Of a stretch of 8,313 nucleotides of DNA, positions 1-5,690 are shown one piece after another. Positions within the stretch are counted from its first letter, which is position 1. Each line of letters begins with the position of its first letter. The notes beneath the pieces were generated by a model. That model was not told the origin of the DNA. It searched no databases and was given only the letters and a program-made list of their open reading frames with translations. This stretch comes from Pseudomonadota bacterium (GTDB lineage: Bacteria; Pseudomonadota; Gammaproteobacteria; Steroidobacterales; Steroidobacteraceae): assembly GCA_021817875.1 (NCBI GenBank), contig JAKAFQ010000160.1, positions 1-8,313 on the forward strand, in the 5' to 3' direction. A program made the position numbers and the translations under genes.

Positions 1-77
1 GCGCGTGATATAAATCGCAGACTCTGGCCGGGATACTGTCCAGGCACTGCCGCTTCGCCGGACGCGGCCGCACGTTC

Positions 78-569
78 ATGAAGACACTGCTGATCGTCTA
101 TCATTCCGTTACGGGCGGTGCGCGCCGGATGGCGCACGCGGCCGCATCCGGTGCCGCTCGCGAGGCGGGCATCCGGGTACGCATCGAGTGCTGCAAGGAC
201 AGCGGCCCGAAAGCGCTGCTCGACTCGGATGGGTATCTGTTCGCATGCCCGGAGAACCTGGCGGCGATCTCCGGACTCATGAAGGACTTTTTCGATCGCA
301 GCTATTATCCGGTGCTCGGACACATCGAAGGCCGTCCGTACGCGAGTCTCATCTGCGCCGGCAGCGACGGCAGCAACGCCGCCCGTCAGATCGAGCGCAT
401 CGCCACGGGCTGGCGACTGCGCGCGATCTCCCCAGCCCTCATTGTCTGCACACATGCGCAGACACCCGAGGAAATCCTCAAACCCAAGACGATCCCGTCG
501 GCCGGTCTTGCGCGGTGCGAAGAGCTCGGCGCGACGCTCGCCGCTGGTCTTTCGCTCGGAATCTTCTGA
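78..569 (+). CDS. Flavodoxin family / NAD(P)H-dependent oxidoreductase-like protein
   Basis: This 163-residue protein has the flavodoxin fold signature. It opens with a hydrophobic strand (KTLLIVY, residues 2-8), followed by an FMN-phosphate loop, HSVTGGA (9-15), and a helix. A second block, CPENLAAISGLMKDFFDR (57-74), matches the place where WrbA/FMN-reductase-like proteins carry a flavin-contacting loop and the LK-x-FxDR helix. A third glycine-rich block, CAGSDGSNAARQ (93-104), fits the next flavin-side loop. The family binds FMN and moves electrons in the cytoplasm; the partner and substrate cannot be read from the sequence. The ATG at 78 puts the start directly before the first strand, although no strong Shine-Dalgarno precedes it. 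A TATAAA hexamer lies at 9-14, but its -35 would be outside the window. The gene converges with the small ORF at 601-795. The family assignment is firm; a specific reductase activity is not shown. Confidence 0.88.
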   Translation: MKTLLIVYHSVTGGARRMAHAAASGAAREAGIRVRIECCKDSGPKALLDSDGYLFACPENLAAISGLMKDFFDRSYYPVLGHIEGRPYASLICAGSDGSNAARQIERIATGWRLRAISPALIVCTHAQTPEEILKPKTIPSAGLARCEELGATLAAGLSLGIF

Positions 570-600
570 TTGCCGGCGGCGCAGCGGTCGGTCGGCGCGA

Positions 601-795
601 TCAACGTGGCGCGTGCCAGGAGGAATCGCGAATTGCCGTGTTGACGCCGGTCTGATTCGGCTCCGGGGCTTGGCGTCGCCTGACGGGCCTCGCCAGCAGG
701 TAGCGCTCACCCAGCCAGGCGATTGCTCTGGCTCTCGCTTCGCTGTAATCGACCACCCACGCACTCATCTGCTCATCGCTGTTCGTATGTCGCAC
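601..795 (-). CDS. Small hypothetical protein (64 aa)
   Basis: This small reverse-strand ORF begins with GTG at 795. A purine-rich AGAGGA lies 7 bases upstream of that codon, a good Shine-Dalgarno, and this decides the start over the in-frame ATG at 768 and the longer extension to 864. The 64-residue product has a compact core, ARARAIAWLGERYLLARPV, flanked by polar and basic residues. Codon third positions are mostly G or C, as in neighbouring genes. The core resembles short uncharacterised proteobacterial proteins with an 'AWLGxRYLLA' motif; this is from memory and unverified. There is no signal peptide, membrane segment or metal motif, and I assign no function. It converges with the flavodoxin-like gene, leaving 31 bases between the two stop codons. 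It could be a chance ORF, but the ribosome site and codon use argue against that. Confidence 0.58.
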   Translation of the reverse strand: MRHTNSDEQMSAWVVDYSEARARAIAWLGERYLLARPVRRRQAPEPNQTGVNTAIRDSSWHAPR

Positions 796-1401
796 TGACT
801 GATCCTCTTTGCTGCATGGCTTGTTGAGCGTTTTCGGCGATACACCGACGTCATCGCGACGCATGGGTTCGTCCGCCGTTTCAGTTCACGCGCCGCGGCC
901 GCAAACCGCCCGCCGCGCTGCCGGATCCTGCCGATGCCGCGACGCTTCGCCACCGGGGCCTGATCACCGAAGACTGGACGTGGTCATGCGGATTCATGCG
1001 ATGTCCTGCTGTGTGTCACGAGCAACGTCCATGCCACCCAGCAAAAATGCTGTAAAATCAGCTGTTTGGCTTTTTTACAACAGCGACTGGCGGGAAGATG
1101 TGTAAGATACATCGACAGCCTGTGGAGATTGCAGCTCCTCGAATGAACGCGTCCGCGGTCCGATTGACGTCGGCATGCCGCAGACGCCCTCCCGGCAGAA
1201 ACAGGCCATCATCGCAAGGACTCCACTCCTGTTGCCTGTCCTGCGGCGCGCTGCGACCGCAAGCCGACGAGTCACATGTATCATCGGGTCTGCATGCAGT
1301 CGGCTTTTCGCAGCCGGAGTGGCTGGCAGAGCGTCGAGGTCCACGACGTCTGATGAGACGCAGCCCGTCCGATGCTTGCCCGAGCCGCGCAACAGGGCGC
1401 A
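796..1401. other. About 600 bases without a convincing gene
   Basis: ORFs exist in several frames here (on the reverse strand for example 1058-1402 and 765-953; on the forward strand 809-1105 and 1098-1553). Their translations are rich in Arg, Ser and Cys, show no recognisable domain, lack ribosome sites and overlap one another. I found no tRNA T-loop signature and no rRNA-like sequence. Visible structure consists of the AT-rich hairpin cluster at 1033-1084, a GATGT-N7-ACATC inverted repeat at 1097-1113, and a CGTCT-GATG-AGACG hairpin at 1347-1360. The stretch could be a long 3' flank of the glycosyltransferase gene, a decayed gene, or the location of an untranslated RNA. Confidence 0.55.
1033..1084 (+). 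terminator. Overlapping hairpins with a T6 run; possible intrinsic terminator
   Basis: An AT-rich patch contains several mutually exclusive stems built from repeated CAGC/GCTG blocks. These are CAGCA-AAAA-TGCTG (1039-1052), GCTG-TAAAAT-CAGC (1049-1062), and GCTGTT-N12-AACAGC (1061-1084). A longer stem pairs 1033-1042 with 1061-1070 around a two-by-two mismatch and is followed directly by six T (1071-1076), the form of a Rho-independent terminator on the plus strand. On the minus strand the 1061-1084 stem is followed by TGATTTTAC, so it could weakly stop transcripts running out of the glycosyltransferase gene. Stems are short, so function is uncertain. Confidence 0.4.
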
Positions 1402-3162
1402 TCAGCTCCCAGGCGGTGCGAGCAGCGCATAACGACGCCCCTGCGGAAGATCATAGCGGTGCGCGATCACGGCGACACCGGCTGATTGCAGATGGCCTGC
1501 CTCGCCATCGCCCGCCCGGTGCCACAGATCGAGGCGCTGCAGCAGTGGCGTGAACGGGCCGGCTGCGTGGCCGGGCAACAGCACCAGCACGCGGGCGGCC
1601 GGACCCTGCGCGGCGAACCAGTGCCCAACCGTCCGGCCGACGGCCCCGGCCGGCGCCCGCAGTCTCGTGACACGTGTCAGCAGACCGCGATCAAGCATGG
1701 CCACCGTGGTCTCATCCGGATTCAACAGCGCGAGCCGGTCACGCCGGGTCTGCGCATGAATGCGCTGGGCGAGCGCCTGCAGGTTCTGCCCCCGGTCGAT
1801 TGCAGGAAAGATCGCGATGGCGCCCAGACAAAACGCCACGGCAAATGCGGCATAGGTCCATGCGAAGCTGCCGATGATCCACCGGCGACGGTGCTCGCGC
1901 ACGGCCTGCTTCAGCGCCCAGGCGGTCCCGATCGGCACGGCTGCGGCGAACGCGAGATCTCCAAACGCTCCGCCCGGCGCGCCGGGCCGTGCTGGCGCCA
2001 ACGTCAACACCGCCAAGGTGAACGCCGCTGCGAGCAGCGCGACGGTGACGCGCGTCCAGATCAAAGCGTAGTGTCCCCCTGTCCTCAGGCGCTGGGTTTC
2101 GGCGGCCCACAGGCCCACGAGCAGCGCAAATCCGAGCAACGCGGGGGCCGCGTAGATGTCGCGGGCGGTGGCCGCCAGGGACAGCAGCGCGAGCCACGGC
2201 AACGCCGCGGCAGTGGCGAACCGCCAGGGTGTCGCGGCCGCGATCCCGAGGCGCGCGCGCTCCCAGGCGCGCCGTGCAGCCGCGACCGCGAGCGCCGTCC
2301 AGGGGAGAAGATAGACGGGCAGCCACAGGAAGTACTTGCCGAAGGTGTTGCGGTGACCATTGGCGTATTGATAAGCGGGCGGCGCGGCGATCCTCATGAA
2401 CCGGCCTGCGAGGTTGTACCAGAACATCACGCGCAGCGCCTGCAGGCCATGTGCCGTGCGCGTCACGGCGAGCAGCCAGGGAGCGATGACGAGCGCCTGC
2501 AGCAGAAATCCCGCATACAACTCGAGGCGCTTCAATTCGTGCCAGCGGCGTTCCCAGGCGATGAGCGTCAGCAGGGTCAGTCCCGGCACCAGCCATCCCA
2601 CCGCGCTCTTGGCCATGAATCCCGCCGCGGCGCCCGCGTGCATCAGCGTGTAGCCGCAGAGCTTGCGCCGGCCGGGCGGGGCCTGGTAGCCGAGATAGGC
2701 GCCGAGCAGCGCCACGGCGCAGGCCGCGAGCAGACAGGCGTCGGGCGCAAGCCACATCGACACCCGCAGTGCCGTCAGGGCGCTCCCGGCCACCCATGCC
2801 GCGACCAGCGCGGCGCCCGGGCCGTCCATCGCGAACCCGAGCGCACCGATGGCGAGCGCAACAATGAGCGCGTAGAGGAGATTCGGCACGCGCAGGGCAT
2901 CAGGGGTGTTGCCGAGGAGCCGCACGCACAGTGCCGAGGCCCAGTACGACAGCGGCGGTTTCTCGAGAAACGGCCGGCCGGCGAGTTGCGGCAGCGTCCA
3001 GTGCCGTTGAAATGCCATGCGCCAGTCGATGTCCGCCACCCGCGGCTCGTCCGGCGTCCACAGGCCGCGATCAAATGCGCCGATCAGCCACAGCGGTGCC
3101 AGCCCGAGCAGGGCCGGACCGATCCAGCGGGCCGCCCCGGATTTCTGCGAGAGCAAGCGCAT
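1402..3162 (-). CDS. GT39 family (ArnT/PMT-like) membrane glycosyltransferase
   Basis: This 586-residue polytopic membrane protein belongs to the GT-C group, family GT39. Such enzymes move a sugar from a polyprenyl-phosphate donor to a lipid or protein acceptor on the periplasmic face of the inner membrane. After the first membrane helix (about residues 15-30) comes the first periplasmic loop with WTPDEPR, whose acidic pair (Asp38-Glu39) matches the catalytic DE(T/P)R motif of ArnT. The loop then carries FLEKPPLSYW (65-74), also diagnostic. A second conserved acidic site, APDA (Asp141), follows. Many hydrophobic segments run through to about residue 450, then a hydrophilic C-terminal domain. 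I chose ATG at 3162; a TTG at 3183 would add seven residues. Neither has a clear ribosome site. No arn/pmr, lipid A or glycan-cluster genes are adjacent, so the acceptor (lipid A, protein or another glycan) is unknown. It is transcribed divergently from the peptidase gene. Confidence 0.85.
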   Translation of the reverse strand: MRLLSQKSGAARWIGPALLGLAPLWLIGAFDRGLWTPDEPRVADIDWRMAFQRHWTLPQLAGRPFLEKPPLSYWASALCVRLLGNTPDALRVPNLLYALIVALAIGALGFAMDGPGAALVAAWVAGSALTALRVSMWLAPDACLLAACAVALLGAYLGYQAPPGRRKLCGYTLMHAGAAAGFMAKSAVGWLVPGLTLLTLIAWERRWHELKRLELYAGFLLQALVIAPWLLAVTRTAHGLQALRVMFWYNLAGRFMRIAAPPAYQYANGHRNTFGKYFLWLPVYLLPWTALAVAAARRAWERARLGIAAATPWRFATAAALPWLALLSLAATARDIYAAPALLGFALLVGLWAAETQRLRTGGHYALIWTRVTVALLAAAFTLAVLTLAPARPGAPGGAFGDLAFAAAVPIGTAWALKQAVREHRRRWIIGSFAWTYAAFAVAFCLGAIAIFPAIDRGQNLQALAQRIHAQTRRDRLALLNPDETTVAMLDRGLLTRVTRLRAPAGAVGRTVGHWFAAQGPAARVLVLLPGHAAGPFTPLLQRLDLWHRAGDGEAGHLQSAGVAVIAHRYDLPQGRRYALLAPPGS

Positions 3163-3171
3163 GGGACGGAA

Positions 3172-3177
3172 ATTATG
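3172..3177 (-). promoter_or_regulatory. Possible -10 box for the GT39 gene
   Basis: On the reverse strand the hexamer is CATAAT, five of six bases matching TATAAT, and it ends nine bases before the ATG at 3162. No good -35 is visible at the usual distance; that position (around 3195-3200) falls in the left arm of the inverted repeat at 3195-3220. If used, the transcript would start only about three bases before the ATG, a nearly leaderless message. That would fit the absence of a ribosome site. Confidence 0.3.
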
Positions 3178-3194
3178 CCGCAACGCGCAGCCGC

Positions 3195-3220
3195 AGACGC
3201 CATCGCATCGAATGGCGTCT
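3195..3220. repeat. Perfect 9-bp inverted repeat in the divergent gap
   Basis: AGACGCCAT (3195-3203) and ATGGCGTCT (3212-3220) are exact reverse complements separated by eight bases. The position upstream of the glycosyltransferase start, over the place a -35 would sit, makes an operator or an activator site possible. As RNA it would form a hairpin. Which protein might bind is not evident. Confidence 0.5.
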
Positions 3221-3232
3221 TCCGCCGGCGGA
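3221..3232. repeat. 12-bp perfect palindrome next to the inverted repeat
   Basis: TCCGCCGGCGGA is its own reverse complement and directly abuts the 9-bp inverted repeat. A further CCGCGG palindrome lies a few bases on (3235-3240). In GC-rich DNA short palindromes are common, so this counts only because of its intergenic position and its contact with the neighbouring repeat. Confidence 0.35.
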
Positions 3233-3372
3233 TTCCGCGGCGGTTGTCAGCAGGCGGGACGCGCGCCCCGATCGACGCCCTGCGGACGTCCGGCAGCGCG
3301 CCGCTCGGTCCATGTGCGCGCGGCATGCTGAGGCTCGGTGTCGAACTGCAAACGACGCCGGTCGCACGCGCC

Positions 3373-3378
3373 TATAAT
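3373..3378 (+). promoter_or_regulatory. Sigma70-type -10 box for the S9 peptidase gene
   Basis: A perfect TATAAT lies in an otherwise GC-rich gap, 43 bases before the TTG start at 3422. Transcription would begin near 3384-3386, leaving a leader of about 36 bases that contains the ribosome site. No recognisable TTGACA-like -35 occurs 16-18 bases upstream, so the promoter may be weak or may need an activator. Confidence 0.55.
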
Positions 3379-3410
3379 TTCCCCTCTTCGCCGGACGGCT
3401 TGCGCCCCTT

Positions 3411-3424
3411 GGAGACAATTCTTG
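3411..3424 (+). promoter_or_regulatory. Ribosome binding site selecting a TTG start
   Basis: GGAG (3411-3414) is followed by seven bases and then TTG (3422-3424). This spacing is optimal and the TTG opens exactly onto a Lys-plus-hydrophobic signal peptide. The in-frame GTG at 3338 lies upstream of the TATAAT box and would add 28 basic residues, so it is not the likely start. Confidence 0.7.
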
Positions 3425-5626
3425 AAGCACCTGATCGGCCTGACTGCCCTGCTGATGTTCACTGCGGCGACGGGCTGGGCGCGCGGCGCAAGTGCCAATC
3501 CCCACTACACGATCGCGCAGATCTTCGCGCGCCCGGGACTGACCGGCTACCACCCCGAGCAGGTGCAATGGAGCCCCGACGGGCGCTATCTGACCTATCT
3601 GCTACGGCAGGGCGCCGCGGGCCGTGCGAATCTGTACCTCGTCAACGTCGCACACGGCACGCGCTCGCTGCTGCTCTCCAGCGCGCAGCTTGCCGGGGCC
3701 GCCGCCCCCGTCTGGACCATCAGGAATCAGATCAAGCGCGAGCGCATCAGCCGCTACGCGGTGAAGAGCTATCGGTGGTCGCCGAAGGGGGACGCGATCC
3801 TGTTCCTCAGCCACGATCAGGTTTATCTTTATACCCTCTCGTCCCGCCGGATCACACAGATCACGCGCCAGGCGGGCGGCAAGCGCAACCCGCGGCTCTC
3901 TCCGGATGAGCGCTGGGTCAGCTACCTGACTCACGGCACGCTCCATTACGCCGCGGTGCGCGGTGGCCCGATCCACCGGGTGGCGGCGCGCCGCACGCAG
4001 GTGTTGAACGGGGAGCTCGACTGGGTTTACACCGAAGAGCTCAACCTGCGCTCGGGCTACGCGTGGTCACCCGACAGCCGCTACATCGCCTTTCTGCAGT
4101 TCGATGAGCGGCCGGTGCACGGTTTTCCCATCGTCAATTACCTCGATGAACAGCCGCGCATCTATGAGCAGAAATACCCCACCGCCGGAACGCCCAATCC
4201 GATCGTACGCCTGGGGATACGCAACGTCGCGAGCGGGAAGACGGTGTGGATGGGCATGGCGGGCACGCCCGATACCTACCTGGCGCGGTTCGGCTGGCTG
4301 CCGCAGGGGGATCGCGTATACGGCGAGGTGCTCAATCGTGCTCAGACCCGTCTGCAACTGTTCACGGCCAACCCGGATACGGGCCGGGCGCGGCTGCTGG
4401 TCACGCAGAGTGATCCTGACTGGGTGGACGTGCACGGCGCTCCCTATTACCTCAGCGACGGACGATTCATCTGGGGCAACGCGCAAGACGGCTGGTATCA
4501 CCTGTATCTGTACGCCCACGATGGCCGGCAGTTATACAGAATCACCTCGGGAGACTACAACGTGCTCGCGCTCGACGGCGTGAGGGAAAGACGGCAGGAG
4601 GTGTATTTCAGCCGCTACACGCATGGTCCGCTCGATACGGAGCTGTATCGTGTCTCACTGCGCGGCCGGCACCCTGTTGCGATCACGACACGGCCGGGCA
4701 CGCATCTGATCGACATGGCGCCGGGCGCCCGAGCCTACATCGACACCTATTCCAATGCGGTGACGCCAGCCCGCGTCACGCTGGTCAACCTGAGAAGCCA
4801 CCGCCATACCGCCATCCAGCCAGCGGCCCGGCTGCCCTACCGGTTCCTGGCGCCCCGCTTCCTCACCTTGCCCGCCGCGGATGGTCACACGCGACTCTAC
4901 GCGCGCCTCACCCTGCCGCCCCACTTCGATCCGCACCACCGATATCCGGTCATCATGTACCAGTACGGAGGCCCGGATGCGCCGCCGTCGGTGCGCAACG
5001 TCTGGCGAGGCGCGTCATTCCTGTTCGACGAGCGGCTGGCACGACGGGGTTTCGTGCTCTTCTCCACCGACAATCGCGCCGCCACCTATTTCAGTCATCG
5101 CGCCCAGACCGAGGTCAAATTCCACCTCGGCAGGCTCGCGCTCGCGGATCAGCTCGGCGCGGTGAAGTGGCTCGAGGGCCAACCGTGGGTGAACCCGAAG
5201 CGCATCGGGATCTGGGGCTGGAGCTTCGGCGGCTACATGGCCGCATACGCGCTCACGCACGCCCCCGGCGTGTGGCGGGCGGGTATCGCGGTGGCGCCCG
5301 TGACGCAATGGCAGGACTACGACACGATATACACGGAGCGCTACATGGGGACGCCCGGCGAGAACCCGGCCGGATACGCTGAGAGCTCCGACGTCGCCGC
5401 CGCCGGGCAACTCGACGATCCGCTGCTGCTCGTGGCCGGCACCGGCGATGATAACGTCCACTGGCAGAACACCCTGCAGTTCATCCAGGCGCTGATCGAG
5501 GCCAACCGTCCCTACCAGCTGCTGGTCTACCCCGACAAAACGCACGGCATCTCAGGGCCGGCGGCACGCACGCACCTGTTCACGGCCATGGAACGATTCT
5601 GGCTGCGGCAGCTGCGGCGACCATGA
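3422..5626 (+). CDS. Secreted S9 family peptidase, dipeptidyl-peptidase IV type
   Basis: This 734-residue serine peptidase would remove N-terminal dipeptides, typically Xaa-Pro or Xaa-Ala, from peptides in the periplasm. Residues 1-25 form a signal peptide (Lys2, a hydrophobic core, and an ASA cleavage motif at 23-25). A DPP-IV beta-propeller domain follows; its DWVYTEE (200-206) supplies the Glu205-Glu206 pair that in DPP-IV holds the substrate amino terminus. The C-terminal alpha/beta hydrolase has YGGP with Tyr515 (oxyanion position), GWSFGGY with nucleophile Ser601, GDDNVHWQN with Asp676 and the S1-contact Asn678, and DKTHGISG with His708. The triad is therefore complete and the length is normal for the bacterial family. 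The TTG start is set by its ribosome site. It is divergent from the GT39 gene, and the cysteine-cluster gene begins 64 bases downstream on the same strand. A sister S9 specificity is possible, but the Glu pair favours DPP-IV. Confidence 0.93.
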   Translation: MKHLIGLTALLMFTAATGWARGASANPHYTIAQIFARPGLTGYHPEQVQWSPDGRYLTYLLRQGAAGRANLYLVNVAHGTRSLLLSSAQLAGAAAPVWTIRNQIKRERISRYAVKSYRWSPKGDAILFLSHDQVYLYTLSSRRITQITRQAGGKRNPRLSPDERWVSYLTHGTLHYAAVRGGPIHRVAARRTQVLNGELDWVYTEELNLRSGYAWSPDSRYIAFLQFDERPVHGFPIVNYLDEQPRIYEQKYPTAGTPNPIVRLGIRNVASGKTVWMGMAGTPDTYLARFGWLPQGDRVYGEVLNRAQTRLQLFTANPDTGRARLLVTQSDPDWVDVHGAPYYLSDGRFIWGNAQDGWYHLYLYAHDGRQLYRITSGDYNVLALDGVRERRQEVYFSRYTHGPLDTELYRVSLRGRHPVAITTRPGTHLIDMAPGARAYIDTYSNAVTPARVTLVNLRSHRHTAIQPAARLPYRFLAPRFLTLPAADGHTRLYARLTLPPHFDPHHRYPVIMYQYGGPDAPPSVRNVWRGASFLFDERLARRGFVLFSTDNRAATYFSHRAQTEVKFHLGRLALADQLGAVKWLEGQPWVNPKRIGIWGWSFGGYMAAYALTHAPGVWRAGIAVAPVTQWQDYDTIYTERYMGTPGENPAGYAESSDVAAAGQLDDPLLLVAGTGDDNVHWQNTLQFIQALIEANRPYQLLVYPDKTHGISGPAARTHLFTAMERFWLRQLRRP

Positions 5627-5690
5627 TCACCAGGCCGGCAGCGCGGTCGACGCTGTGGCCGGGCGCGCCGCGGCGCGGGGCGGCGCTCCG

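Noticed and set aside
765..953. Arginine-rich 62-codon reverse-strand ORF
   Set aside because: It starts with GTG without a ribosome site, overlaps the better-supported small ORF in another frame, and has no recognisable domain.
1061..1084. LexA-like CTGT...ACAG element
   Set aside because: The arms are separated by 14 bases rather than the 8 expected for a gammaproteobacterial LexA box.
1074..1108. Promoter made of TTTACA and TAAGAT
   Set aside because: The spacing is 23 bases, too long for a sigma70 promoter, and no gene follows on that strand.
1058..1402. Reverse-strand ORFs just downstream of the GT39 stop
   Set aside because: The translations are rich in Cys, Arg and Ser, overlap each other in two frames, lack ribosome sites and resemble no family I know.
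3338..3421. Upstream GTG start for the peptidase
   Set aside because: It would place the TATAAT box inside the coding region and put 28 basic residues before a clean signal peptide. The TTG at 3422 has an optimal ribosome site.
1486..3909. Very long open frame (807 codons) on the plus strand
   Set aside because: It lies antisense to the GT39 gene and runs into the peptidase gene. Its translation is rich in Arg, Gln, Pro and Gly with no domain, as expected from a shadow of GC-rich codons.
5623..5690. Short ORF starting at the ATG that overlaps the peptidase stop
   Set aside because: It is out of frame with the next gene, runs only about 21 codons and has no protein-like features.
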